A model generated the notes under the pieces. It saw nothing but the letters and a program-made list of their open reading frames with translations, was not told the DNA's origin and ran no database searches. Positions 34,778 to 43,981 of a DNA stretch of 64,000 nt are shown piece after piece. The stretch is from Candidatus Poribacteria bacterium (GTDB taxonomy: Bacteria; Poribacteria; WGA-4E; GCA-2687025): assembly GCA_018644665.1 (NCBI GenBank), contig JABGQA010000104.1, positions 56,031 to 120,030 on the forward strand, in the 5' to 3' direction. A program made the position numbers and the translations under genes. Position 1 is the stretch's first letter, and each line of letters opens with the position of its first letter.

Positions 34778-36502
34778 CTACACGGCGATGTGTTGGTAAT
34801 ACTCCGGGGTCCACATCGCACTGCGCACCGCGTCCTCTACCGGCTCGTCCGGCGCGTCGGCGACGCCCGCCTCAATGGCGGCGGCAGCGACGGCCGTGGC
34901 CACGTCTACGGTCACCTCTCGGAGCCGAGCCATGCTCGGGTAGACGCTCCCACGGTCAAGGTCCGCGGAACTCACCGCGTCGAAAAGAGCCGTAGACGCC
35001 GCGGTGAGCATGCCGTCCGTGATCTCCCGCGCGCCTACGACGAGGGCGCCCAGGCCGACGCCAGGGAAGACGAACACGTTGTTCCCCTGGCCGATATGCC
35101 GCTGTGAGCCGTCGTACTGCACCGGTTCGAACGGACTGCCCGTGGCGACGACGGCCCGGCCGGCGCTCCAACGCAGGATGTCCTCAGGTTTGCCTTCCGC
35201 CTTCGCGGTCGGATTCGACAGGGGGAATATCAGCGGCCGATCGAGGTTCGCGCAAGCGGCGCGTACGATCGTCTCGTCGAAGACGCCCGGCTGGCCAGAC
35301 ATGCCGATGATGGCGGTCGGCCGCGCGTTGCGGATGACGTCGATCAGGGACACGCGGTCGGGATCTTCCAACGACCATCCGGCGACGTCACCGCGAGCAC
35401 GCGCGAACGCCTGCTTGTATGGCTCCATGGTCGCCCGGTCGTCCATGACGAGCCCCCTGCTGTCCAGCGTGTACAGCCGTTCGCGCGCCTCGGTCTCGGA
35501 CAGCCCCGCGTGCACGAGACCGGCATGCAACTGGCGCGTGACCCCGACGCCCCCTGCTCCCGCGCCGAGGACGACGAGCCGTTGATCCCGCATCTGCTGA
35601 CCGGTCAGCCGCAACGCCGCCAGCACGCCGCCAAGCACGACCGCGCCCGTCCCCTGGATGTCGTCGTTAAACGACGGCAACTCCGAGCGATAGAGATCGA
35701 GAACGCTGAATGCGTTCTGCTTGCTCAGGTCTTCCCACTGCAGCAGGACGTGTGGAAGCGCGGCGCGGAGGCCTTCGACGAACGCCTCGACGAAGGCGAA
35801 GTAGTCGCCGTCGCGCAGTCGTTCGTGGCGCCAGCCCAGGTACGCGGAGTCGTCGAGGAGTTCCTGATTGTCTGTGCCGACGTCCAGCACGATAGGTAGG
35901 CAGGCCGAAGGGTGGATTCCCGCGCCCAGCACGTAGAGCGAGAGCTTCCCAACCGGGATGCCCATGCCGCCCGTGCCCTGGTCGCCGATGCCGAGGATGC
36001 CCTCGCTGTCCGTCGCGACAATCAGGCGGAGCCCATCGCTGTACGGATACTCTCGCAGTATCTCGGCGCACCGGGAGATGTTGTTCGGGTTGAGGAACAA
36101 CCCGCGCGGACGTCGGTAGATGTGGCTGAACCGCTCGACCGCGGTTCCGACGGTGGGCGTGTAGACTATCGGGGCGAGTTCCTCGAGCCGCGAAAGGACA
36201 AATGCGTAGAAGAGCGTCTCGTTGCGGTCCTGAAGGGCGCGCAGGAATACGTACCTCGCCAGGTCGTCGGTGGTGCGGGCGTAGTTCTCGGCCAACCGAT
36301 CCATCTGCTCCTCGAGCGTGAGCTCCCGCATGGGCAGAAGACCGTCGAGACCAAACCTGACCCGCTCGTCCTCGGAGAACGCCGTCCCCTTGTTGGCGAG
36401 GGGGTCGCGCAGCAGCGCGTACCCGCGCAGTGTCGTTCTCGCCTCCCGCGTATCGATGTCAAACGTCAGACGGTTCCGCATCGTTGCTGCACCTGCTTCC
36501 AT
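34778..36502 (-). CDS. NAD-type malic enzyme (oxaloacetate-decarboxylating)
   Basis: Converts malate to pyruvate and CO2 with reduction of NAD(P). The large form (about 574 residues) resembles E. coli MaeA: GYALLRDPLANKGTAFSEDER at the N-terminus, the catalytic Tyr region VYTPTVGTAVE, VATDSEGILGIGDQGTGGM, FNDDIQGTGAVVLGG, a Rossmann LGAGAGGVG and FPLSNPTAKAE. Start choice is uncertain: ATG at 36502 or 36481; neither has a strong ribosome site and both keep the conserved region. Co-directional with the aldolase 40 bp downstream, which suggests joint use of pyruvate, an inference. Confidence 0.95.
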   Translation of the reverse strand: MEAGAATMRNRLTFDIDTREARTTLRGYALLRDPLANKGTAFSEDERVRFGLDGLLPMRELTLEEQMDRLAENYARTTDDLARYVFLRALQDRNETLFYAFVLSRLEELAPIVYTPTVGTAVERFSHIYRRPRGLFLNPNNISRCAEILREYPYSDGLRLIVATDSEGILGIGDQGTGGMGIPVGKLSLYVLGAGIHPSACLPIVLDVGTDNQELLDDSAYLGWRHERLRDGDYFAFVEAFVEGLRAALPHVLLQWEDLSKQNAFSVLDLYRSELPSFNDDIQGTGAVVLGGVLAALRLTGQQMRDQRLVVLGAGAGGVGVTRQLHAGLVHAGLSETEARERLYTLDSRGLVMDDRATMEPYKQAFARARGDVAGWSLEDPDRVSLIDVIRNARPTAIIGMSGQPGVFDETIVRAACANLDRPLIFPLSNPTAKAEGKPEDILRWSAGRAVVATGSPFEPVQYDGSQRHIGQGNNVFVFPGVGLGALVVGAREITDGMLTAASTALFDAVSSADLDRGSVYPSMARLREVTVDVATAVAAAAIEAGVADAPDEPVEDAVRSAMWTPEYYQHIAV

Positions 36503-36656
36503 AGGGAGGATTGTGCGCGACCGCCGCCTCACGCGGCGGCCCGGCGCCGGATACCGTGTTACGCTCACATCCAATATGTAGCGCGCTCGGCGGGCATTCC
36601 ATCCGCGAATCTACCATGATGCGCGGGCGTCCCGATTGCCGCGGACGATGTACGTA

Positions 36657-36682
36657 GAAAAGGGGCAGGTGGGACCCGCCCC
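36657..36682 (-). terminator. Rho-independent terminator after the sigma factor gene
   Basis: On the minus strand GGGGC-GGT-CCC-ACC-GCCCC forms a stem (one mismatch, 3-base loop; 36662-36682) followed directly by TTTT (36658-36661). It starts 36 bp after the sigma factor stop codon and separates that gene from malic enzyme. Confidence 0.75.
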
Positions 36683-36718
36683 ATGCTCGCTATCGCTTCG
36701 GCGTGTCGCGTACGTCGG

Positions 36719-37849
36719 TTACTGGTCTACGGCGTATTCGGTGAGACCCACGGCGACGTCCGCGCGACGCAACCTGCTGATCGCCTGCTGCTCCAGCTGC
36801 CGCACGCGTTCGCGGCTGACCTGCAACTTCGCGCCGATCTCCTGCAGCGTGTGGACATCGGAGTCCACGCCATACCGCCAGCGCAGCACCTGCGCCTCAC
36901 GGGGTGGGAGAACCTCGAGCGCGCCCCGCACGACCGACTCCATGTCCTGGTGCATCACCTCTTCCTCAGGACTGTCGTCCTGACAGGTGAGGAACTCCAC
37001 GAGTCCGCCGGCTTCCTCGTCCGAGGCGTCGTCCAACGAGATCGAGTTCGCTTGCAGTTCGGCGACCTGCTGCACTTCCTTCGTGGAGATGCCCACCTCG
37101 CGCGCGACTTCCTCGTCCGTCGGCATCCGCTCCAGGTCGGCCGCGAGCGCCCGGCGCTTCCGGTTGTAGCGGCCGACTTCCTGCACCTTGTAGACCGGGA
37201 TGCGCACCGTATACACGTTCTTCGCGTGCGCGCGGTTCACCGCCTGCCAAATCCACCATAGGGCGTACGTGCTGAACTTCAGCGATCGGTCCAGGTCGTA
37301 TCGGTCGATGGCGCGCATGAGGCCGATGTTGCCTTCCTGGATCAGGTCCATGAAAAGGCATGAGTCGTTGCGGAACCGCTTCACTGTGAAAATCACGAGG
37401 CGTAGGTTCGCGGTCATGATCCGCTCGCGCGCGGATTGCCATGTGCTGAAAGCGCGCTTGAGTTCCGCCCGCTCCCGAGTCGCGAGACGCTCGCGCGCTC
37501 GATCCGCGATCGCTTGCCACGTCTGGTGCATCTCTTCGTACCGTAGCGTGGACGCCTTGAGCAGCTTGCTCTGCGCGGGCGTCAGCATGTCCTCCAGCGC
37601 GTTCATCAGGCGGAACGCCGTCTCTCTCGCCTCGTAAAGGGTCGTGAAAAGCAGTATCTCCTCGTCGCGGCTCAAAAGCGGCACGCGGGAGACCTCACGG
37701 ATATAGGCGCTGAGGACCGGATCGGTCGAGTGTCGGCTCACGGGGTCACGAGAAACGCCTGTGCCGGCCGGCGTGTCGACGCCCTGTCCGTCCGCTTCCG
37801 TTGGGACTTGCATCTCGGGTGGGGCGGACGGCATGGGGGTGGCTGACAT
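36719..37849 (-). CDS. Sigma-70 family RNA polymerase sigma factor (group 1/2 type)
   Basis: Sigma factor of 376 residues. It has region 1.2 (DPVLSAYIREVSRVPLLSRDEE), a region 2 core with ANLRLVIFTVKRF, DLIQEGNIGLMRAIDRYD and KFSTYALWWIWQAVNRA, region 3 (RIPVYKVQEVGRYNRKRR) and region 4.2 (TLQEIGAKLQVSRERVRQLEQQA). The first 40 residues are Pro/Thr-rich and there is no long region 1.1. A spacer of about 70 residues between regions 1.2 and 2 is similar to the non-conserved region of RpoD. It may be the housekeeping factor or an RpoS/RpoD-like alternative. GGGAG precedes the ATG; a terminator follows. Confidence 0.93.
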   Translation of the reverse strand: MSATPMPSAPPEMQVPTEADGQGVDTPAGTGVSRDPVSRHSTDPVLSAYIREVSRVPLLSRDEEILLFTTLYEARETAFRLMNALEDMLTPAQSKLLKASTLRYEEMHQTWQAIADRARERLATRERAELKRAFSTWQSARERIMTANLRLVIFTVKRFRNDSCLFMDLIQEGNIGLMRAIDRYDLDRSLKFSTYALWWIWQAVNRAHAKNVYTVRIPVYKVQEVGRYNRKRRALAADLERMPTDEEVAREVGISTKEVQQVAELQANSISLDDASDEEAGGLVEFLTCQDDSPEEEVMHQDMESVVRGALEVLPPREAQVLRWRYGVDSDVHTLQEIGAKLQVSRERVRQLEQQAISRLRRADVAVGLTEYAVDQ

Positions 37850-38354
37850 GCTTACGACTCCCTATTCCTACACGGACGAAGCAAACGAGCAGTTCAGTGT
37901 GGCAGACCTGGGTCTGTCCGTTGCGCGCCTATTGGCAAGTTCTATGCCGACACCCTTGGGTTCTCGCCGAACCCGCGCTATCACTGATCTAGCGCTCATG
38001 CTCGTTGCCCGTGCTAATCACGGTCGCTTACCGCTACGGGCGGCAAAGCCCGACATTCTGTCAATTGTCCCCGCATGCCGCCCGGAGTACCCGCCACTTT
38101 GTCGAACTGCTCTTCGCCACGGGATCCCGCGTGTCGGCTTGGGACTCACGCATCGGCAGAAATCCGTAGCAGCTACCTCGCTGACCCGCGTGACGTCTGG
38201 CAAGGCTCCCGTGCGCAATAACTCGCGCGGCGAACACGCTGACTACCGGCGTCAGAGCGCAGCGTTGACAAATTGTCAGAGGCCAGGCGAACATGGCCTC
38301 CGCACGCCACGTTCAGGTCGCGACGCCTCCCTACCCCGGCGACGGGCAAACCCT
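37850..38354. promoter_or_regulatory. Divergent control region with TGACAA-A-TTGTCA palindrome
   Basis: A 505-bp gap between the divergent sigma factor and globin-coupled kinase genes. It is less GC-rich than its surroundings. A perfect inverted repeat TGACAAATTGTCA lies at 38266-38278 and overlaps a TTGACA hexamer (38265-38270) that could be the -35 of the kinase promoter; a related AATTGTC half site sits at 38062-38068. A weak -10 candidate GAACAT is at 38289. I see no gene or tRNA in the interval. The in-frame codons upstream of the kinase start show no conserved protein. Confidence 0.45.
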
Positions 38355-39767
38355 GTGACAGACCACTACGACGGAGCCGGCGCCGAGCCGAAGGGACACG
38401 CGGGCGACGAGCAGGCGTCGGGCCGTCGAGTGGGCACGATTCCTGCTACACTCCGTGAACGACTGGAGTACTTGGGTCTCGACCAGGACGACGCGGATCT
38501 GCTCCACTCGCTGCAGCCGCTAGTCCGGCGACACGCCGATGACCTCGTACGCGCATTCTACGAACACCTGATCGCGTTCGACGCGACCCGGAGCTTGTTG
38601 CGCGACGAGGCCACCATGAACCGCCTGGTCGAGCTACAAAAGCAGTACCTCGGCGAGATGTTCGGGGGAGTGTACGACGACCGGTACGCGGCGGGGCGAT
38701 ACGCGATCGGGCAGACGCACGACCGCGTGGGGCTGACGTCCTCGTGGTACCTGGGGGCATACCACCTGTACCAGAGGGTGCTGTTCCCGCTCGTATCGGA
38801 CCACCTGGGCGAAAGCGGCGCGACACAGGCTGAGATCAGCCGCGCCTGCCTCGCCATCACGAAGGTCATGACGCTCGATGCTGGCCTGGCGCTTGAGGCG
38901 TATTTCGGAGCCTACAACGCGGCCTTACGGAGTGAGAAGGAACGACTCGAAGTGCTGACGGGTGAACTACAGGGAAGCAACGCCGCCCTGAACGACCTCA
39001 CCGAACGGCTCGAGGACAGGGTCAGGGAGCGTACAAGCGAACTCCTCGACTCCGAGGGGCGACTCCGCCAGGCCGAGAAGCTCGCGACGATCGGCAAGAT
39101 GACCTCCATGATGGCACACGAGATCCGCAACCCACTGAGTTCCGTCCTCCTGAACCTGGAACTCCTCGAGGACGAGATCGACGGCTACACGGGAGCCGAC
39201 ACGGACGAGGCGCACGACCTTCTCGGCTCAGTCCTCACGCAGATTCGCCGCGTCGAGGGCACCATACGCGAATACCTCGCCATCGCGAGGACGCCCAAGG
39301 TGACGCTCGTGCTCGGCGACGTGAACGCCGTCGTCCGCGAACAGGTCGACTTCATGCGGGCCGAGATCGAGCAGGCGGGCATCGACATCCACATGGACCT
39401 GAGCGACGCGGTCCCTTCGGTGAATCTCGACGGCGAGCAGTTCAGCACCGTCGTCCTCAACTTGCTGAAGAACAGCATGGAAGCTATGCCTGAGGGTGGC
39501 GCCCTGCGCGTTTCCACCGGAGCGCTGGACGCGTCCGTGACCTTACGTGTTCAGGACACAGGTCAGGGCATGACGCCGGACCAGTGCGAGCAGGTATTCG
39601 AGCCGCTCTACACGACCAAGGACAAGGGGTTGGGCATGGGCCTCGCGTACGTCCAGCAGGTCGTCCGCGACCATCGGGGCGAGATCTCGTGCGTCAGCAA
39701 CGGCGCAAGCGCAACTACTTTCACGGTCGAACTGCCCATTCCGGCCCAAAGCCTGACAGCGGGGTAG
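38355..39767 (+). CDS. Globin-coupled sensor histidine kinase
   Basis: Soluble kinase of about 470 residues. Residues 35-195 match the protoglobin / globin-coupled sensor domain, with predicted proximal haem ligand His122 in IGQTHDRVGL followed by WYLGAYHLY. A coiled coil follows (about 190-235, LRSEKERLEVLTGELQGSNA). The kinase core has H-box His255 (MMAHEIRNPLSSV), N-box NLLKNSMEAMPEGG and GLGMGLAYV. By family knowledge the globin binds O2, CO or NO. The GTG start at 38355 is a choice with little ribosome-site support; GTG at 38429 would also keep the globin. Nineteen bases separate it from a sigma-54 activator, its likely partner. Confidence 0.88.
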   Translation: MTDHYDGAGAEPKGHAGDEQASGRRVGTIPATLRERLEYLGLDQDDADLLHSLQPLVRRHADDLVRAFYEHLIAFDATRSLLRDEATMNRLVELQKQYLGEMFGGVYDDRYAAGRYAIGQTHDRVGLTSSWYLGAYHLYQRVLFPLVSDHLGESGATQAEISRACLAITKVMTLDAGLALEAYFGAYNAALRSEKERLEVLTGELQGSNAALNDLTERLEDRVRERTSELLDSEGRLRQAEKLATIGKMTSMMAHEIRNPLSSVLLNLELLEDEIDGYTGADTDEAHDLLGSVLTQIRRVEGTIREYLAIARTPKVTLVLGDVNAVVREQVDFMRAEIEQAGIDIHMDLSDAVPSVNLDGEQFSTVVLNLLKNSMEAMPEGGALRVSTGALDASVTLRVQDTGQGMTPDQCEQVFEPLYTTKDKGLGMGLAYVQQVVRDHRGEISCVSNGASATTFTVELPIPAQSLTAG

Positions 39768-39785
39768 CCCGGAGACGACGCGCGT

Positions 39786-41204
39786 ATGGCCGACGGGAGC
39801 CACACTACCGAAGCCGCCGCGAGCATTCTGGTGGTCGACGACGAGGAGCCGATCCGCGACTCCGTGCGCCGGATTCTGCTCAAAGAAGGCTTCGACGTGC
39901 GGGTCGCGGAGAGCGGGAAGCGTGGCCTGGAGGAGCTGCGCGAGAACCCGCCGAGCCTTCTGCTGGCCGACATCCACATGGCCGAGATGGACGGCCTCGA
40001 ACTCCTCAAGTCCACAAAGATGATCGCGCCCGAGACGCAGGTCATCATGATGACGGCCTACGGCACCGTCGAAAGCGCCGTACAGGCGATGAAGGACGGC
40101 GCCGACGACTTCTTGGAGAAGCCACTCTCCCGCGCCGCCCTCCTGAGCGCGATCAACAAGGCGCTCGAGAAGCACGTACTCGTCTCCGAAAACCGCCTGC
40201 TCCGTGCCGAGATTGCCAAGCACCGCGGGATCAGCAACGTCGTGGGTCGCAGCCATGCCATGCGCCAGGTTCTGGACCTCGTCGCTCAGGTCGCCCCGAC
40301 AAACGCGACGGTCCTGATTACTGGCGAGACCGGGACCGGCAAGGAGGTCATCGCGCGGGCGGTGCACCACCTGAGCCCACGGACCGACAGGCCGTTCGTG
40401 AGTGTCAACTGCGCCGCTCTCCCCGAGACGTTGATCGAGTCCGAACTGTTCGGCTACGAGAAGGGCGCGTTCACTGACGCCAAGGGACGCCGCGCCGGGA
40501 GATTCCAGCAGGCGCACACGGGCACCCTGTTCCTCGACGAAATCGGGGACATGCAGCCGCACTTGCAGGTCAAGTTGCTGAGAGCGTTGCAGGAGGGCAT
40601 GGTCGAACCCCTCGGCAGTTCACGCCCCCAGGAGGTCGACGTCCGCATCCTGACCGCGACCAACCGCGATCTCGGGGCCGCAGTCGCGACCGGGGCGTTC
40701 CGCGAGGATCTGTTCTACCGCCTGAACGTCGTGGGCATCGACTTGCCGCCGATGCGCGACCGGCGCGAGGACATCCCCATACTGGTGCATCACTTCATCA
40801 GGAGGTTCGCCGACCGCAACGAGCGACGGGTACAGGGCATCGACGCTAGGGCGATGCGGTCGTTGCAGAACTACGAGTGGCCGGGCAACGTGCGGCAGAT
40901 CGAGAACGTGATCGAGCGCGCCGTGATACTCGCGCCGGGCGACGTCATCATGCTGGCCGACCTGCCTCACGACATCGCGGGCGAGGACGCCGTCCCGGAG
41001 GACGTTCTGCACATCCCGATCGGCCTGCCGTTCGAGGAGGTGAAATCTCGCGTCATTGGAGAGACGTTGCGGCGCGCCAACGGCAACAAGGAACTCGCCG
41101 CAAAGCTCCTCGACATATCTTCGCGCACGATATACAGATGGATGCGCGACCGGGAAGAGGCCGCGGCCGCGCCCGCCGAGCCTGAAGCCGCTACAGCCCC
41201 GTGA
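39786..41204 (+). CDS. NtrC-family sigma-54-dependent response regulator
   Basis: Transcriptional activator of 472 residues with three domains. The receiver has phospho-acceptor Asp62 ([12 protein letters not shown]). The AAA+ domain has Walker A GETGTGKE (180-187), Walker [11 protein letters not shown] and an arginine finger region. The sigma-54 contact loop reads GAFTDA (227-232) where the consensus is GAFTGA, a variant also seen in other activators. A Fis-type helix-turn-helix closes the protein ([18 protein letters not shown]). It is the presumed partner of the globin-coupled kinase, so gas or redox state probably controls sigma-54 promoters. Its last 14 bp overlap the convergent GH43/32-like gene. 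Confidence 0.95.
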   Translation: MADGSHTTEAAASILVVDDEEPIRDSVRRILLKEGFDVRVAESGKRGLEELRENPPSLLLADIHMAEMDGLELLKSTKMIAPETQVIMMTAYGTVESAVQAMKDGADDFLEKPLSRAALLSAINKALEKHVLVSENRLLRAEIAKHRGISNVVGRSHAMRQVLDLVAQVAPTNATVLITGETGTGKEVIARAVHHLSPRTDRPFVSVNCAALPETLIESELFGYEKGAFTDAKGRRAGRFQQAHTGTLFLDEIGDMQPHLQVKLLRALQEGMVEPLGSSRPQEVDVRILTATNRDLGAAVATGAFREDLFYRLNVVGIDLPPMRDRREDIPILVHHFIRRFADRNERRVQGIDARAMRSLQNYEWPGNVRQIENVIERAVILAPGDVIMLADLPHDIAGEDAVPEDVLHIPIGLPFEEVKSRVIGETLRRANGNKELAAKLLDISSRTIYRWMRDREEAAAAPAEPEAATAP

Positions 41205-42066
41205 CCTCGCCGACCGCAATACCGGACTCCCCGGCCACCGAGTAGAGCAGGTACACGCGCCCGTCCTCGGCGAAGACCGCCGGATCACGTAGCTGCCGGA
41301 CGCGATCGCGCGACCAGCCGCGCACGGAAGGCTCGAGGGGCAGGTCAGCGCCTTCGTAACCGGTCTCGGGTTCGATGACGGTGGTGGCGTGCGATTCGCG
41401 CCACTCTGACCAGTCGTCCTTCAGTTCGATGCTGCTCAAAAGGATGCGTTCCGGCGTGTCGCCCACGTCCGAGTAGAAGACGTGGAGCGTGTCGCCCCGC
41501 AACGCCACTGCTGTGTGACGCATGTCCGGCGAGAACAGCTCCGGGCCGCTCTCGAAGTCCGTCAGACCGTCGGCGGATCGGTAGAAGGTACCTGGCATCC
41601 CCAGCGCGTAGGTCATCCCGCGCCATGCGAAGACTCGGAAGTACGACACACCGAGGATCTCCGGGGCCGCGTCGAACGTCAGTCCGTCTTCAGACAGCGC
41701 GACGCGTGTAACCTGCCCGCGGCCTTCCGTCGGGCCGTGGTAGTACATGCGGATTCGCTGGGCGTCGTGGTCGACGTGTACGTCGGGCGATGCGAGATGC
41801 CCGGAGCAGTGTGAGTCCGCGAGGTCCAAGACGCCCAGCTCGTGCGTGCGCCAGGGGCCCTCCAAGCAGTCCGAGTAGGCGAGCCGGATGTAGGCGCCCT
41901 TGTGATGACCGAAGTAGAGGTAGTACCGCCCGAGCGGGTCCGACGCCCAGTCCGGGACTCGGATGAGTGACGGCCCGTTGACGTTGCTCCCCATGCGGTC
42001 GTCCATGTCTGGACGGATGATGGGGTTCGCCGCGAACCGTCGGATCGTAAGACCGCTATTCGCCAT
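41191..42066 (-). CDS. Five-bladed propeller glycosidase-like protein (GH43/GH32 superfamily)
   Basis: Protein of 291 residues with sequence typical of the GH43/GH32/GH130 propeller fold: NPIIRPDMD near the N-terminus (first Asp candidate), GRYYLYFGHHKG, IRLAYSDCLEGPW, SPDVHVD, IRMYYHGP and RDPAVFAEDGRVYLLYS. Exact family and whether all three acidic catalytic residues are present cannot be decided by eye. No signal peptide. The start overlaps the stop of the PhyH gene by 11 bases, so the two are coupled. Role in sugar breakdown is inferred from the fold and from neighbouring genes. Confidence 0.7.
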   Translation of the reverse strand: MANSGLTIRRFAANPIIRPDMDDRMGSNVNGPSLIRVPDWASDPLGRYYLYFGHHKGAYIRLAYSDCLEGPWRTHELGVLDLADSHCSGHLASPDVHVDHDAQRIRMYYHGPTEGRGQVTRVALSEDGLTFDAAPEILGVSYFRVFAWRGMTYALGMPGTFYRSADGLTDFESGPELFSPDMRHTAVALRGDTLHVFYSDVGDTPERILLSSIELKDDWSEWRESHATTVIEPETGYEGADLPLEPSVRGWSRDRVRQLRDPAVFAEDGRVYLLYSVAGESGIAVGEVTGL

Positions 42067-42784
42067 CGTATCGGACGCCGTCCTTGGCTACCCAGAGACG
42101 ATCCGTGAGCGGCTCGCCTGTGGTCGCGTTCCGCGTGTGCGAGGGGATGAACTGCACGATGTACCCCTTCCGCACCTCGTCTTCAGTGACGTTCGGCCCG
42201 CTGCGATGTAGGAGCAGTGACGAGAACACCGCCATCGACCCACGTTTCATGGCGACCGCGACGCCCTCGTTGTCGCCTGTGTACCCCACGCGCCCGAGGT
42301 CGCTATCCGTGTGTGGGCGCGTGCCGTCCTTGTGGGATCCAGGAAGCAGCCAGACGCACCCGTTCTCGACCGTCGCGTCACGCAGCGCGACCCAGCACGT
42401 GTAGTACTGTTCGGGATCCACGGGCGTGTAGCCGTTGTCCTGATGCCACGGGAATTCCTTGTGCGTCTCCGGGAACTTGTAGACCGCCTGGTTCCAGTAA
42501 AGCCGGACGTCAGGGCCGATGATGCCGGTGGTGACGTCGACGAACTTGTCGCCCATAACGAACTCGCGCAGGGCGTTGTTCTTCTCGGCGAGGAACGCTG
42601 TAAACACTATCTCGTTCGGCCGACTGATTCCCGCTCCGCCAGAGACTTTCATCCCGGCGTTAGCGTCCTCGACGCAGCCATCGATGATCCCCTCGACGCT
42701 GTCCATCTCCTCGCCGTCGAAAAGGTCCTCGATGATGAAGAAGCCGCGATCCACGAACTGCTGCTTCTGGGCCTCGGTTACCAC
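42056..42784 (-). CDS. Phytanoyl-CoA dioxygenase family (PhyH) protein
   Basis: Second Fe(II)/2-oxoglutarate dioxygenase of the window, 242 residues. Iron ligands are in FPWHQDNGYT (His, Asp) and LLLHRSGPN (His); the conserved VENGCVWLLPGSHKDG precedes the distal site. It resembles the 12.6-kb PhyH protein in the active-site motifs but is clearly diverged elsewhere. It overlaps both neighbours: 7 bp with the methyltransferase stop and 11 bp with the propeller glycosidase start. This makes a compact translational unit. The substrate is unknown. Confidence 0.9.
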   Translation of the reverse strand: MVTEAQKQQFVDRGFFIIEDLFDGEEMDSVEGIIDGCVEDANAGMKVSGGAGISRPNEIVFTAFLAEKNNALREFVMGDKFVDVTTGIIGPDVRLYWNQAVYKFPETHKEFPWHQDNGYTPVDPEQYYTCWVALRDATVENGCVWLLPGSHKDGTRPHTDSDLGRVGYTGDNEGVAVAMKRGSMAVFSSLLLHRSGPNVTEDEVRKGYIVQFIPSHTRNATTGEPLTDRLWVAKDGVRYDGE

Positions 42785-43935
42785 TCCAGAATCCTCCCAG
42801 CGTCGGCTTCAGCGTCGGGTTCGGCTTTCGCCGGCGCATCGCCGTAGAAGGAGTGCATGATGGGCACCCCTGTCCGCACCTCGTATCGATCGCCGCATCC
42901 CTGGCATTCGAGGGTTGCTGCGTCCGGGGCCGCTACCACCGGTGAGTGGCAGCTAGTGCACGCCAGTTTCGCCACCAACTCGTCCGTCAACGGTGGCTCG
43001 GTGTCGCCGGGCTCCTCCACCTTCGCGCGGATCTGGCGGAACTCATGCGTGCCGTCGAGTCCCCAGTGTAGTCGCCGGTTGGGCAGTTCCGTCGCGTTAC
43101 GCCGGTAGATCTCGTCTGTCACGAAGCGGCGGGGGTGGGTGCGGTCGCTGATTCCGGCGCTGCTGGGTTCGGCGAAGTCGGTCCTGGACAGCATATAGAG
43201 CGCGCGGTTGGGCATCACTCGTCGCCAGAAGCGATCCAATGCCAGGTTCGCGCGAATCAATGATCGCGCCTGCCAAACCTTGCCGATTGTCCGCTTGTAC
43301 GCGGACGCCGCGACCAGCGTGGGCAGCGCATTCACGTGCGTGATGACGGCCGATGCCGGCAGCACGGCCTGGAACGTATCCCGAACGAACAGGAACACAT
43401 GCTGATCGTGATCCGCCCCGAGGTCCGGCTCGAATTCATCCAGTTCGCGTTTTGTGAGAGCCTGCGGGACCCCCACGAACAGGTGGCGCCGGGCCACCCT
43501 CGCCAACTCCGCGATGACGTTCGCCGGCTCGGTCGTGTGTTCGAGGGTGTTTGTGCAGATGACTACATCGAACGCGTCGTCGGCGAAGGGCAGCGCGTGC
43601 GCGTCGGCGCACGCGCCCTCGATCCGATGGTAGTCCCACATCCGACGGACGCCGGATACTGAGAGGTCCAGGCCCATCACCGACGCGCCGTAGCGCGCCT
43701 GCGCCAGGCGCGGTGTGAACCCCTCCGCGCATCCGACGTCCAGTACGCTGTCGAAGGTGAGCGCGTCCAACTGGGTGATCAACTCGACGAGATCGCCGTA
43801 CTGGAACGCCCTATACGCCTCGAACCCGTAGATCGGCTGATGGGGCAGGTATGTCCCACCCGCGTCCACGCGTCGGAACAGGCGATCCTGCTCCTCCATC
43901 GACGTTCGCGTCCACTCCTCCCAAGATCCCGTCAC
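42778..43935 (-). CDS. SAM-dependent methyltransferase with C-terminal Trm112-like zinc ribbon
   Basis: Class I methyltransferase of 385 residues. The SAM site is SVLDVGCAEGF (63-73), with VMGLDLS and FDVVICTNTLEHT following. The last 65 residues contain LACTSCHSPVV and LECQGCGDRYEVRTGVPIM, a CxxC-CxxC zinc ribbon of the Trm112/YcaR type that normally activates methyltransferases as a separate subunit; here it is in cis. The GTG start at 43935 is chosen for AAGGGGA upstream; ATG at 43965 is an alternative. It lies between a DUF6807 gene (46 bp upstream) and a PhyH gene (overlap). The acceptor substrate is not evident; glycans or lipids are possible. Confidence 0.82.
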   Translation of the reverse strand: MTGSWEEWTRTSMEEQDRLFRRVDAGGTYLPHQPIYGFEAYRAFQYGDLVELITQLDALTFDSVLDVGCAEGFTPRLAQARYGASVMGLDLSVSGVRRMWDYHRIEGACADAHALPFADDAFDVVICTNTLEHTTEPANVIAELARVARRHLFVGVPQALTKRELDEFEPDLGADHDQHVFLFVRDTFQAVLPASAVITHVNALPTLVAASAYKRTIGKVWQARSLIRANLALDRFWRRVMPNRALYMLSRTDFAEPSSAGISDRTHPRRFVTDEIYRRNATELPNRRLHWGLDGTHEFRQIRAKVEEPGDTEPPLTDELVAKLACTSCHSPVVAAPDAATLECQGCGDRYEVRTGVPIMHSFYGDAPAKAEPDAEADAGRILEW

Positions 43936-43981
43936 TGCGTCCCCTTCTGGCCGGCGCCCGGTCATAGTCCAGGCGTCGGGT

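Noticed and set aside
37761..38354. N-terminal extension of the globin-coupled kinase
   Set aside because: The in-frame stretch overlaps the divergent sigma factor, contains no conserved sequence and has low-complexity translation; the GTG at 38355 already includes the whole globin domain.
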